Positions 55,012-63,870 of a stretch of DNA of 64,000 nucleotides are shown piece by piece. Source of the DNA: Mongoliimonas terrestris (GTDB lineage Bacteria; Pseudomonadota; Alphaproteobacteria; Rhizobiales; Pleomorphomonadaceae); assembly GCF_001927285.1 (NCBI RefSeq), contig NZ_MSIG01000004.1, positions 348,526 to 412,525 on the forward strand. The letters run 5' to 3'. Below the pieces are notes generated by a model. The model searched no databases. It saw only the letters and a list, made by a program, of their open reading frames with translations, and was not told the DNA's origin. Numbering within the stretch: position 1 is the first letter of the stretch; the number at the start of each line of letters is the position of its first letter. The translations under genes were made by a program, and so were the position numbers.

Positions 55012-55797
55012 ATGACCATCCGCGCCCTCGTCTTCGGCGAGAACGTCCACGAGAAGCTCAACGAGACGGTCCGCTCCATCTATCCGGACGGCATGCACGC
55101 CACCATCGCGGCGGCGCTCGCCGAGGACGGCGCGATCGAGCCCACCACGGTCACCCTCCAGGACCCGGAGCACGGCTGCACCGAGGCGCGCCTCGCCGTC
55201 ACCGATGTGCTCCTCTGGTGGGGCCACAAGGCGCACGGCGACGTTTCCGACGCGGTGGTGGAGCGCATCGCCGAGCACGTCTGGCAGGGCATGGGCCTGA
55301 TCGTTCTTCACTCCGGCCACTTCGCCAAGATCTTCAAGCGCCTCACCGGCTCGCCCTGCGCCCTCAAGTGGCGCGAGGCCGGCGAGCGCGAGCGCATCTG
55401 GACCGTCAACCCCGGCCACCCGATCGCCAAGGGCCTGCCGCCGAGCTTCGTCCTGGAGAACGAGGAGATGTACGGCGAGCCCTTCTCCGTGCCCGAGCCC
55501 ATGGAGACGGTCTTCCTCTCCTGGTTCCAGGGCGGCGAGGTGTTCCGCTCCGGCCTCACCTGGCAGCGCGGCGCCGGCCGCCTGTTCTACTTCCGCCCCG
55601 GCCACGAGACCTACCCGACCTATTACGACCCCCACGTCCGCCAGGTCCTCCGCAACGCCGTCCACTGGGCCCACAACCCCGCCCCCCGCTGGACCGACGT
55701 CACCCAGGCCCCCAACGTCCCGGTCCAGGACGCCCCCGAGCGCATCGAAGAACGCGGCCCCAAACTCCACAAGCCCGGCGAGGAGGGGTATCGGTAG
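55012..55797 (+). CDS. thuA: ThuA-family protein (trehalose utilization)
   Basis: A 261-residue protein of the ThuA family, which has a class I glutamine-amidotransferase-like fold. Conserved segments: [60 protein letters not shown] and [20 protein letters not shown]. In Sinorhizobium and Agrobacterium, thuAB help convert trehalose and related disaccharides through 3-keto intermediates; no thuB dehydrogenase or trehalose importer is adjacent here, so the pathway link is by family only. The aldo/keto reductase upstream may substitute as redox partner (speculative). Confidence 0.88.
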   Translation: MTIRALVFGENVHEKLNETVRSIYPDGMHATIAAALAEDGAIEPTTVTLQDPEHGCTEARLAVTDVLLWWGHKAHGDVSDAVVERIAEHVWQGMGLIVLHSGHFAKIFKRLTGSPCALKWREAGERERIWTVNPGHPIAKGLPPSFVLENEEMYGEPFSVPEPMETVFLSWFQGGEVFRSGLTWQRGAGRLFYFRPGHETYPTYYDPHVRQVLRNAVHWAHNPAPRWTDVTQAPNVPVQDAPERIEERGPKLHKPGEEGYR

Positions 55798-55945
55798 GGG
55801 AGGGCGGGATCGCGGGATGGATGGGATCGGGACTGGACGGAATCGGGACTGGACGGGACGGGATTCGACGGGATCGGACGGGCTGGGGAAGAAGACACTT
55901 CCGCAACCGCGCCCTCCGAGTAAGGCGCGACCCCCTCCATCCCTC

Positions 55946-56561
55946 GACCGTCATGGTCCGCGCAGGCGGACCACCCACGCATTGAGGGTATCAGGAAGCG
56001 TGGATGGTCCGCCTGCACGGACCATGACGATTGAGGAAGGATGCGGGGTCGGAACGAAAAGCTGACCGCCGCCGGAGTTCAAGCGGCCGACCATCCCGCC
56101 TCCTCCCTCCCATCCCGGTCGTCACCCCGGCGAAAGCCGGGGCCCAACCGTCCGGCGCATCATCTGCGCCGAAGCGACGTACCCCGCCGTCGGCTGGATC
56201 CCGACGTCCGTCGGGATGACGTTGGAGGGTGGGTTATGCTGGTTGGGTCACCCCCCGGCCCACCTCCACCTCCACCACCCCTCGACCGTCATGGTCCGCG
56301 CAGGCGGACCACCCACGCATTATGCGTTCGCCCGGTCAGGAAAGCGTGGATGGTCCGCCTGCACGGACCATGACGATGATGTTGGCGGAGCCCGAGCGGA
56401 AGCTGACCGAAGCCGGAGTTCGAGCGGCCGACCATCCCGCCTCCACCCTCCCATCCCGGTCGTCACCCCGGCGAAAGCCGGGGCCCAACCGTCCGGCGCA
56501 TCATCTGCGCCGAAGCGACGTCCCGCGCCGTCGGCTGGATCCCGACTTCCGTCGGGATGAC
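55946..56561. repeat. Composite REP island: about 340-bp unit in tandem duplicate
   Basis: Two copies of the same compound module lie side by side: 55946-56220 and 56284-56561. Each holds a REP-A pair (55946-55982 with 55996-56031; 56284-56320 with 56341-56376), then a GCTGACCG...GGCCGACCATCCCGCCTCC segment, then a REP-B pair (GTCACCCCGGCGAAAGCCGG and CGTCGGGATGAC-type arms at 56121 and 56192; 56462 and 56533). The offset between copies is 338-345 bp. The 861-bp thuA-nagA gap contains no gene. Confidence 0.85.
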
Positions 56562-56658
56562 GACAAGCAGTGGAAAACCGTACTCCGTATCTTTCTCAGA
56601 ATGGCGGCGAACAGCAAGCCTCGCGCCTCGCCGGCCGATCACGCGTGCGCCGGCTCAA

Positions 56659-57804
56659 TCACCCCCCATTCCTCACCCCCGCCACCCACGTTCCCCGCAC
56701 CGCCAGATCCTCCCTGAGATGCACCAGGTCCGCCTGCAGCCCCGCCTGCACGCGCCCCCGCATCTCCCCGATCCCCAGCATGTCCGCCGGCCAGGCGCTC
56801 GCCATCCGCAGCGCCTCCTCGACCCCCACCCCCACCCGCTCCACCAGCAGCCGCACGGAGGCCGCCATGTCGATGTCGGCGCCGGCGAGCGTCCCGTCCT
56901 CCAGCGTCAGGCGGCCGTCCGCTCGCCGGCAGGTGCGGCCGTTGAGGGTGAACACCGTGCCCTCCGTGCCGACCGTCCCCATCGCGTCGGTCACCAGGAA
57001 ACAGCGGCCCGGCCCGCGCTTGCCCCGGATGGCGATGCCGAGCGTCGCCGGGTGCACGTGGTGGCCGTCGGCGATCATCCCGCACCAGAGCGCGCCCATG
57101 TCGAGCGCGGCGCCGGCTATGCCGGGCGCCCGGTGGCCGAGCGGGCTCATGGCGTTGAAGAGGTGGGTGGCCGCCCGCGCGCCCGCGTCCACCGCCCGGC
57201 GCACGTCATCGTAGGCGGCGTCCGTGTGGCCGAGGCTCACCGTCACGCCGCCGTCGGCGAGGCGGCGGATCAGCGTCGGCGGCGCCTGTTCCACCGCCAC
57301 CGTCACCATGAGAACGCCGATCGCCTCCGCCGCCGCGATCAGCTGGTCCGCGTCCGCCTCGGCCATCGGCCGCATCAGCGCCGCCACATGGGCGCCGCGC
57401 CGGGCCGGGGCGAGGTGCGGGCCTTCCAGGTGGAGGCCGATCACCCCCGGCCGGGTCGGCACCGCCGCCGCGGCGGCCGCGATGGCGGCGGCGGTGGCGG
57501 CGGGCGTGTCGGTGATCAGCGTCGGCAGAAGGCCCGTGGTGCCGAAGCGGCGGTGCGCGGCGGCGATCGCCGCCATGGCGTCCGCCGTCGGCCCGTCGTT
57601 CAGCATCACGCCGCCGCCGCCGTTCACCTGGGCGTCGATGAAGCCGGCCGTCAGAAGCCCGCCGCCGAGGTCCGTCAACCGGGCGTCCGCCGGCACGGCG
57701 TCCCGCGGCAGCACGGCGGCGATCCGCCCGGCCTCCACCAGCACGGCCACATCCGTCCGGGTCTCCGTGCCGTCGAACACGGCGGCGCCGACGAGGGCTT
57801 CCAT
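56659..57804 (-). CDS. nagA: N-acetylglucosamine-6-phosphate deacetylase
   Basis: A 381-residue amidohydrolase that removes acetate from GlcNAc-6-P. Metal and catalytic motifs are visible: GFIDAQVNGGGGVMLNDGPT, GLHLEGPHLAPARRGAHVAA (metal-binding Glu), VSLGHTDAAYDDV, THLFNAMSPLGHRAPGIAGA, and the catalytic Asp in FLVTDAMGTVG. ATG 57804 overlaps the preceding SIS gene's stop codon by one base (TGATG), so translation is coupled. The product, glucosamine-6-P, is the substrate of that SIS-domain enzyme. Confidence 0.95.
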   Translation of the reverse strand: MEALVGAAVFDGTETRTDVAVLVEAGRIAAVLPRDAVPADARLTDLGGGLLTAGFIDAQVNGGGGVMLNDGPTADAMAAIAAAHRRFGTTGLLPTLITDTPAATAAAIAAAAAAVPTRPGVIGLHLEGPHLAPARRGAHVAALMRPMAEADADQLIAAAEAIGVLMVTVAVEQAPPTLIRRLADGGVTVSLGHTDAAYDDVRRAVDAGARAATHLFNAMSPLGHRAPGIAGAALDMGALWCGMIADGHHVHPATLGIAIRGKRGPGRCFLVTDAMGTVGTEGTVFTLNGRTCRRADGRLTLEDGTLAGADIDMAASVRLLVERVGVGVEEALRMASAWPADMLGIGEMRGRVQAGLQADLVHLREDLAVRGTWVAGVRNGG

Positions 57805-58832
57805 CAGACGGTCTCCGTCACCTTGGCAAGGTTCAGCGGCGTGTCCGGGTCGAGTCCGCGGGCGCGGGTCACCGCCTCGATGAAGCGGTAGAAACTGAGC
57901 CCGATGGAGATCGGGTCGGTCAGCCCGTTGCCGGTCGCCGCCGCCGGCAGGGCGATGCCCGGCATCGGGATGGCGCTCGCCGTGAACACGTGGCCGCCGG
58001 CCGCTTCCAGCCGCTCGATCCCGGCGCGGGTCGCCTCGGCGGCCTTGTCGTCGGGCGCGAAGGCGAGCACCGGGAAGCGGTTCTCCACCAGCCGCAGCGG
58101 CCCGTGCATCACCTCGGCGGTGGAGAAGGCCTCCGCGTGGATGGCGGCGGTTTCCTTCGCCTTCAGCGCCGCCTCCTGGGCGATCGGAAAGCCCGGCCCG
58201 CGCCCGACCACGAACATGGGCCCGGCGGCCGCCACCGTTTCGAGCGCCGGGCTCCAGTCCATGGCGAGCGCCCGGCGGAGCGCCTCCGGCAGGCCGCGCA
58301 CCGCCGCCGCCAGAGCCTGGTCGCCACCGATCACCGCCGCCAGCGCCGCCGCCGCCGACACCGACCCGATGAAGGACTTGGTGGCCGCCACGCTCGTCTC
58401 CGGCCCGGCATGGAGCGGGATCACCACGTCGGCCTCCGCCGCCACCGGGCTCTCCGCCACGTTGACGATCGCCACCGTGAGCGCGCCGGAGCGCTTGGCC
58501 GCCGCCTGCAGGGCCACGAGATCCGGGCTTCGGCCCGACTGGGAGATGGTCACCAGCACCCCGCCGCCGAGCCGGAGCGGCGCCCCGTAGACCGAGGCGA
58601 CAGACGGCCCGATGGAGGCGACCGGGATGCCCGCCGTCAGCTCCAGCGCGTATTTCAGATACCCCGCCGCGTGATCGGACGAGCCGCGCGCGCAGGTCGC
58701 CACCACGGGCGGCGCCAGCACGCGGATGCGGGCGCCCAGCTCGGCGATCCGGCCGGCCTCCCGGTCGAGGAGCCGCGCCACGGCGTCGGGCGCTTCCAGG
58801 GTCTCGCGGGCCATGGCGGTGATCGGGCTCAT
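57804..58832 (-). CDS. SIS-domain glucosamine-6-phosphate deaminase (NagB-II/AgaS-like)
   Basis: A 342-residue protein with two sugar-isomerase domains, resembling the isomerase half of GlmS without the glutaminase domain. VATCARGSSDHAAGYLKYAL and VTISQSGRSPDLVALQAAAK mark SIS domain 1; MFVVGRGPGFPIAQEAALKA and FSTAEVMHGPLRLVENRFPV mark domain 2. In gene neighbourhoods with nagA such proteins deaminate glucosamine-6-P to fructose-6-P, replacing classical NagB, which is not present here. It overlaps nagA by one base and lies 127 bp after the kinase gene. Confidence 0.88.
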   Translation of the reverse strand: MSPITAMARETLEAPDAVARLLDREAGRIAELGARIRVLAPPVVATCARGSSDHAAGYLKYALELTAGIPVASIGPSVASVYGAPLRLGGGVLVTISQSGRSPDLVALQAAAKRSGALTVAIVNVAESPVAAEADVVIPLHAGPETSVAATKSFIGSVSAAAALAAVIGGDQALAAAVRGLPEALRRALAMDWSPALETVAAAGPMFVVGRGPGFPIAQEAALKAKETAAIHAEAFSTAEVMHGPLRLVENRFPVLAFAPDDKAAEATRAGIERLEAAGGHVFTASAIPMPGIALPAAATGNGLTDPISIGLSFYRFIEAVTRARGLDPDTPLNLAKVTETV

Positions 58833-58959
58833 AGGGTCGTCTCCTCTTGTGGTGCAAAGCCTGACTGGGCACCGGCGAAGCGATCGTTTGGAGCCGGCAT
58901 GATCCCTCCCATCACGAGCCGGGTATCAGGTCCTTCCTCCGTCAACGCCGCATGAGGCG

Positions 58960-59841
58960 TCACGGCTCCCGGCGCAATCCCGCAAGCGCGAGCGCGCCGT
59001 CGAGCGCGTCGCCGGCCGGGTCCACCAGCACCCGGTCGAACCGCGCGTCCAGATAGGGCCGGTGCGGGGCCGCCACGCCCCCCATGAGGGCGATCCGCGC
59101 CGCGCCCACCGCCACCATCCGGTCGAGCAGCCGGCCGATGTCCGCCGCCGACTGGTCGACCAGCGCCCGCGCCACCGGGTCGCCCGCGGCGGCGTGCACG
59201 AAGACGAGCGGCGCGTGGCGGGCCCAGTCGCGCGGCAGGGCCTCCAGGCCGAACGCCAGCACCTTGGCCGGCTCCCGGTCGAAGCGCTCCATCAGCGCCT
59301 CGGTGAACGGGGAGGGCGGCTCGATGGCCTCCAGGCCGAGGAGAGCCCGCCGCACCGCCCGCCGGCCGAGCGTCGCCCCGGACCCGGTGTCCGACACCAC
59401 GAAGCCCCAGCCGCCGACGGTGATCGTCTGCCCGCCCTTTCGCACCACGCCCTGGCTGCCGGTGCCGAGAATGAGGATGCCGCCGTCCGCGCCCCCATGG
59501 GCGCCGAGGCAGGCGATCTCCGCGTCGGAGGCGACCGACACCGTCCGAAACGGCAGCGGATGGGCGAGAAAGCGCGCCGCCGCCGGCGGGGCGTTGCCGC
59601 CCGCAAGCCCGAAGCCGCCGTCGATGCGCCCCATGTCCGCCTCGCCGAGCCCGGCCGCCGCAAGGGCCGCCCGGCTCGCGTCGAGGATGCTTGCGATGGC
59701 AAGGTCGAAGGCCGTGGTCACGTTGGCCGGCCCGCCGGCGCCTTCGCCCAGCACCCGGCCGGTGTGATCCGCCAGCCGCGCGCGGCACACCGTTCCGCCG
59801 CCGTCCACCCCGAGATAGAGACCGTCCGCCACCCGAATCAT
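58960..59841 (-). CDS. BadF/BadG/BcrA/BcrD-type N-acetylglucosamine kinase
   Basis: A 293-residue ASKHA-fold kinase. The phosphate-1 loop YLGVDGGGTVCRARLADHTG opens the protein, GTGSQGVVRKGGQTITVGGW marks phosphate loop 2, and VGAARIALMGGVAAPHRPYL is the adenosine loop. Genome context with NagA and a SIS deaminase points to phosphorylation of N-acetylglucosamine. ATG 59841 is used, but AAGGA overlaps it directly; GTG 59832 (MADGLYLGVDGGG) has better ribosome-binding spacing and may be the real start. It follows rhaK by 82 bp, so it could share the rhamnose transcript. Confidence 0.85.
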   Translation of the reverse strand: MIRVADGLYLGVDGGGTVCRARLADHTGRVLGEGAGGPANVTTAFDLAIASILDASRAALAAAGLGEADMGRIDGGFGLAGGNAPPAAARFLAHPLPFRTVSVASDAEIACLGAHGGADGGILILGTGSQGVVRKGGQTITVGGWGFVVSDTGSGATLGRRAVRRALLGLEAIEPPSPFTEALMERFDREPAKVLAFGLEALPRDWARHAPLVFVHAAAGDPVARALVDQSAADIGRLLDRMVAVGAARIALMGGVAAPHRPYLDARFDRVLVDPAGDALDGALALAGLRREP

Positions 59842-59923
59842 CCTTAAGGCCGCTGCCGCGTGTTCCGCCGATCCGGTTACGCGCCGTTCCCGGCAAGGAC
59901 AAGACGGCAGCAGGCGCCGGCGA

Positions 59924-61297
59924 TCAGCTTCCCGCCGCCGCCGCCCGCCAGTGCGCCGCATAGGCCGGGAACCCGCCGTCGAGCGGCACAGCCGCCGCCG
60001 GCTCCACCCGCGCGGTCGGCCGCCCCTCCGGCCCGAGAGCGAGGAGGGCCGCCCCCGCGCTCGTCCCCGTGGCGCCCTCCACCGGCAGCACCGGGTCCGG
60101 CACCAGCGCAGCCAGCGCGGACGTGAACACGGCGTTCCTGGCGAACGGCCCCTCGATCACCACCGGCCCGCGCGCGCCCGCAAGCCCGAGCGCCTCGGCG
60201 GTCATCAGCGCCGCGTAGAGGCTCGCCGCCGCGGTCCGCTCGGCGGCCGAGAGCCGGTCCGGATCCGTCGTCCAGCGGCCCTTGCCGTTCGGGAACGGCC
60301 CGGATTTCGGCACGAAGGTTGGCAGCGCCATCACGCCCTGTTCGATCACCCGGTCGAGCGTCGCCCGGTCCGGCGTCTCCGGCCGCCCGCCGGTGAGGAG
60401 TTCCACCTCCCGCCCGCCCATGAAGCGCGCGCCCGGCACCGGTCGGCCGAAGGCGTCCACGTTGGCGAGCGTGTCGCGGCCGGGATCCAGCCCGTCCGGC
60501 CGGCCGCCGACCGCGAAGATCACCACCCAGGTGCCGGTGGAGACCACCGCGAACGGCGCCCTGCGGGTCATCAGGTGCGGCAGCAGCGAGGCGTTGCTGT
60601 CGTGGATCCCGCAGTGCACCGGCGTGCCCGCCTTCAGCCCCGTCGCCGCCACCACCGCTGGCGACACCGGCCCCAGCGCCTCGAAGGCCGACCGCACCGG
60701 CGGCAGCCGTGCCGCCCAGCCGGCCTCCGTCGCCAGCGACGACGGCGTCCCGTCCGCCGGCCGCCAGAGGTCCGTGTGGCAGCCGAGCGAGGTCACCTCC
60801 GCGGCCATCACGCCGGTCAGCCGGAAGGCCCAGTATTGCGGATAGGGCAGGATGGCCGTCACCCGCCCGAAGGCGTCCGGAAAGGTCCGCTCCAGCCAGA
60901 AGAGCTGCGCCCCGACGTTCAGCCCGCCTGCCAGCCGCGGCGAGAAGGTCTCGGCGAACGCCGGCCGCGCCGCGTCATAGGCCGCCGACAGCGCGTCCGG
61001 CCCGTCGTGCTCGTAGTCGAGCACCGGCAGCGCCAGATCGTCCCCCGCCATCAGCGCCACCGAGGCCCCGTGCGTGGTGATCGACACCGCGTCGATGGCA
61101 TGGGCCGCCGCAGCGTCTTTCAGCGCGCCGAGCGCGAAGGCGTGGAGCGCGTCCGTGTCCATGTGCGGGTAGGGCGGTCCGGGCCGCACCGTGTTCGGCA
61201 TTGTGCGCACGAAGAGGTCGGCGCCGGTCGCCACGTCGTGCACCACCAGCTTGGCGTTGGTCTTGCCGATGTCGAGCACGGCGACGAGGCGGGTCAT
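59924..61297 (-). CDS. rhaK: FGGY-family carbohydrate kinase, RhaK-like (L-rhamnose locus)
   Basis: A 457-residue sugar kinase. AVLDIGKTNAKLVVHDVATG is the N-terminal phosphate loop, VGAQLFWLERTFPDAFGRVT and HCGIHDSNASLLPHLMTRRA lie in the sugar-binding half, and FAVVSTGTWVVIFAVGGRPD is the ATP-binding region. The order permease-permease-mutarotase-kinase is that of rhaPQUK in Rhizobium leguminosarum, where RhaK phosphorylates the sugar and is needed for transport. ATG 61297 has GGGGA at proper spacing; ATG 61306 immediately abuts it. Fucose or another 6-deoxy sugar remains possible. Confidence 0.85.
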   Translation of the reverse strand: MTRLVAVLDIGKTNAKLVVHDVATGADLFVRTMPNTVRPGPPYPHMDTDALHAFALGALKDAAAAHAIDAVSITTHGASVALMAGDDLALPVLDYEHDGPDALSAAYDAARPAFAETFSPRLAGGLNVGAQLFWLERTFPDAFGRVTAILPYPQYWAFRLTGVMAAEVTSLGCHTDLWRPADGTPSSLATEAGWAARLPPVRSAFEALGPVSPAVVAATGLKAGTPVHCGIHDSNASLLPHLMTRRAPFAVVSTGTWVVIFAVGGRPDGLDPGRDTLANVDAFGRPVPGARFMGGREVELLTGGRPETPDRATLDRVIEQGVMALPTFVPKSGPFPNGKGRWTTDPDRLSAAERTAAASLYAALMTAEALGLAGARGPVVIEGPFARNAVFTSALAALVPDPVLPVEGATGTSAGAALLALGPEGRPTARVEPAAAVPLDGGFPAYAAHWRAAAAGS

Positions 61298-61318
61298 CGA
61301 AGGCATTCCCCGGTCGGC

Positions 61319-61651
61319 TCAGTCCATGTGGAAGACGGTGCGCAGCGGCACCGCGATCGGCTCGTCGTCCGGCTTCACCGCCATGATGTCGCGCATGTGC
61401 GCCCACCACCGGCGCATCACCGGATGGTCCGGCAGCGCCGCCATGCCGTGATCGCGCCGCCGCCAGAGCACCGCGAAGAGGATGTTGGTCTCTTCGTCCA
61501 GGTGGATCGAATAGTCGCTGACGCCGGCCTCCGTCAGAAGCGCGGCGAGGTCCGGCCAGATCTCGTCGTGCCGGTGCTCGTATTCCCCGGCCATGCCGGG
61601 GTTCAGCCGCATCTTGAAGGCATACTTCTCGTGGGTCGCGCGGTCCGGCAT
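61319..61651 (-). CDS. rhaM: L-rhamnose mutarotase
   Basis: A 110-residue dimeric alpha+beta-barrel enzyme (RhaM in E. coli, RhaU in Rhizobium) that interconverts rhamnose anomers. The signature is clear: [20 protein letters not shown] with the catalytic His pair, [40 protein letters not shown] and [12 protein letters not shown]. It starts on the last base of the rhaQ stop codon and precedes rhaK by 21 bp. It is the best evidence that the operon handles L-rhamnose. Confidence 0.94.
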   Translation of the reverse strand: MPDRATHEKYAFKMRLNPGMAGEYEHRHDEIWPDLAALLTEAGVSDYSIHLDEETNILFAVLWRRRDHGMAALPDHPVMRRWWAHMRDIMAVKPDDEPIAVPLRTVFHMD

Positions 61652-62688
61652 CAGGCGGCTCCCGTCGTCTGTCGGCGGGCGGCAAGGCGCCGCACCAGGA
61701 TGGGCAGGGCGATCACGGTGATCAGCATGGCGCCGATGACGATCGACATCACGATCCCCGGCACGTTGAGAAGGCCGAGCCCGAAGGTCACGAGCCCCAT
61801 CACGAAGGCCGCCAGCACCACACCCGGGATGGTTCCCGAGCCGCCGAGGATGCTCACCCCGCCGAGCACCACCATGGTCACCACTTCAAGCTCCCAGCCG
61901 AAGGCGATCGACGGCCGGGTGGAGCCGAGCCGCGAGGTCAGCATCACCGACGCCGCCCCGGCGGCGAGGCCCGTCATCAGGAAGAGCGTGAACTTGATCC
62001 GCTCCACCCGCACGCCGGAGAAGGTGGCGCCGAGCGGATTGTTGCCGATCGCGTAGACCTTCCTCCCCACCGTCGTGCGGTGGAGCACGATGCCGCCGAC
62101 GAGCGCCACGGCGAGGAAGAAGACGAGCTCGAACGAGATCACCCACCACACATAGCCCTGGCCGAACCAGGCGAAGTCCGCCGGATAGTTCTTGTAGACC
62201 TGATCGCCCAGCGTCACGTAGGCGATGCCGCGGAACAGGCTCATGGTGCCGATGGTGACGACGATCGACGGCAGCCCGAAGCGCGTCACCAGCACGCCGT
62301 TGAACGCCCCGCACGCGAGCCCCACGCCAAGCCCGATCGCCACCAGCCCGGGCGTCCCCACCCCCGCCTCCGCCGCCGCGCCCATGGCCGTGGAGGCGAG
62401 CGCGATGATGGCCGCGACCGAGAGGTCGATCTCCCCGGCGATCACCAGGAAGGCCATGGCGATGGCCACCACGGCCTTTTCGGTGAAGTTGAACGTGGCG
62501 TCCGAGAGGTTCCACGGGTCGAGGAAATAGGGCGAGGCGAAGCTGTTCGCCGTGAAGATCGCCACCGCGACCGCTAGAAGCAGCGCCTCCCAGCTCTTCA
62601 GCGCGCGGACGATGCCGCCGTCCAGCCGGTCCGGGATCACCCGCCGGGCGCCGTCCTGGCGGGTCTTGTCGGAGGAAGCGGCGGTCAT
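61651..62688 (-). CDS. rhaQ: Rhamnose ABC transporter permease RhaQ
   Basis: A 345-residue CUT2 permease with about ten helices. [20 protein letters not shown] is the conserved family segment; [20 protein letters not shown] and [20 protein letters not shown] are the later loops. ATG 62688 overlaps the rhaP stop by 4 bp (ATGA). The N-terminal 25 residues are charged and cytoplasmic. It forms the second half of the channel with RhaP. Confidence 0.9.
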   Translation of the reverse strand: MTAASSDKTRQDGARRVIPDRLDGGIVRALKSWEALLLAVAVAIFTANSFASPYFLDPWNLSDATFNFTEKAVVAIAMAFLVIAGEIDLSVAAIIALASTAMGAAAEAGVGTPGLVAIGLGVGLACGAFNGVLVTRFGLPSIVVTIGTMSLFRGIAYVTLGDQVYKNYPADFAWFGQGYVWWVISFELVFFLAVALVGGIVLHRTTVGRKVYAIGNNPLGATFSGVRVERIKFTLFLMTGLAAGAASVMLTSRLGSTRPSIAFGWELEVVTMVVLGGVSILGGSGTIPGVVLAAFVMGLVTFGLGLLNVPGIVMSIVIGAMLITVIALPILVRRLAARRQTTGAA

Positions 62689-63677
62689 CGGGCGGCCCCT
62701 GCGGCGTGGGTCGGGCGCAGGATGATGCGGCCCTTCCGCCGCTCCGCCCGCGCGTTGATGGCGACGGCCGCGATGATCACCGCGCCGGAAATGGCCATCT
62801 GGAAGAAGGGCGACACGTTCACCACCGGCAGCGCGTTCTTGATCAGGCCGAGGAAGAGCGCGCCCAGCACCGCGCCGCCGACCGACCCGATCCCGCCGGC
62901 GATCGACACCCCGCCGATCACGCAGGCCGCCACCACGTCGAGCTCGAACCCGGCCGCGATGTCCACATAGGCGACCGCGTAGCGCGCCACCCAGAGATAG
63001 CCGGAAAGGCCCGCCAGCATGCCGGAGAGGCAGAAGGCCAGGAACCGCGTCCGCCCCACGTCGACACCCGCGTAGACCGCCGCCGTCGGGTTGCCGCCGG
63101 TGGCGTAGAAGGCCCGGCCGAGCGTCGTTCGGGTGAACAGCACCGTCGCCGCCACGATCACCGTCAGCGCCGCCCAGGTCAGCACCGGCAGCCCGGCGAC
63201 CAGCTGGCGCGGCGTCTCCAGGAACACCGGCGTCATCTCGTGCGCGTTCACCCAGCCGCCGCCGGAGATCACGAAGGCCATGCCCCGGTAGATGGTCAGC
63301 GTGCCGAGCGTCACCACGATCGGCGGCATGCCGAGCTTCCACACGAGAAGCCCGTTGAACGCCCCGAGCAGGAAACCCATTCCGGCCGCGATCAGCACCA
63401 GCAGCGCGAGCGGCAGCGCCGGATGCGCCTCGTTCAGCATCGCCACCACCATGCCGGTGAGCGCCAGATTGGCCGCGACCGACAGATCGATCGACCGCGT
63501 CAGGATCACCGCCGTCTGGCCGAGGGCGAGGATGATCAGGATGGCCGTGTCGTTGAACACGTTGGCGAGATTGCTAGGTGCCGCGAACGCCGGAAACCGG
63601 CTCGTGATCACCGCCAGCAGCAGCCCCATGGCCACCAGCAGCAACACCTCCCGCCGCGCGAAAAGAGCCGTCAGCAT
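62685..63677 (-). CDS. rhaP: Rhamnose ABC transporter permease RhaP
   Basis: A 330-residue CUT2 permease. LGQTAVILTRSIDLSVAANL is the family segment after helix 3; FYATGGNPTAAVYAGVDVGR and IGGVSIAGGIGSVGGAVLGA are the later conserved loops. GGGGGAG precedes ATG 63677 with good spacing. In Rhizobium leguminosarum the gene follows rhaT (ATPase). Here at least 320 bp of repeat-filled DNA lies upstream, and rhaT and the binding protein rhaS must be beyond the window or elsewhere. Confidence 0.9.
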   Translation of the reverse strand: MLTALFARREVLLLVAMGLLLAVITSRFPAFAAPSNLANVFNDTAILIILALGQTAVILTRSIDLSVAANLALTGMVVAMLNEAHPALPLALLVLIAAGMGFLLGAFNGLLVWKLGMPPIVVTLGTLTIYRGMAFVISGGGWVNAHEMTPVFLETPRQLVAGLPVLTWAALTVIVAATVLFTRTTLGRAFYATGGNPTAAVYAGVDVGRTRFLAFCLSGMLAGLSGYLWVARYAVAYVDIAAGFELDVVAACVIGGVSIAGGIGSVGGAVLGALFLGLIKNALPVVNVSPFFQMAISGAVIIAAVAINARAERRKGRIILRPTHAAGAAR

Positions 63678-63698
63678 GGCGAATGCTCCCCCGTCGCC

Positions 63699-63818
63699 GT
63701 CATCCCGGCGTACGCCGGGATCCAACCGTCCCGTCCGCCAACCGCGCCGGCCGTCAACGACCCGCACCGCCGACGCCACCCGCACCCTCGGCTGGATCCC
63801 GGCGTCCGCCGGGATGAC
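63699..63818. repeat. REP-B pair upstream of rhaP
   Basis: GTCATCCCGGCGTACGCCGG (63699 onward, to 63724) and GGATCCCGGCGTCCGCCGGG (unit 63790-63818) are inverted copies of the GTCATCCCGGCG-type palindrome common in alphaproteobacterial intergenic DNA. They sit immediately before rhaP (the first arm begins 22 bp upstream of its ATG). Confidence 0.8.
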
Positions 63819-63870
63819 GACGGTTCGGGATCTACGGTCAGAGTGAACCGCACACCCTTCCGACCCCCTC

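Noticed and set aside
57805..58872. nagA reading frame extended to 737 codons
   Set aside because: The extension is the wrong frame of the SIS-domain gene; nagA starts at ATG 57804 with a one-base overlap.
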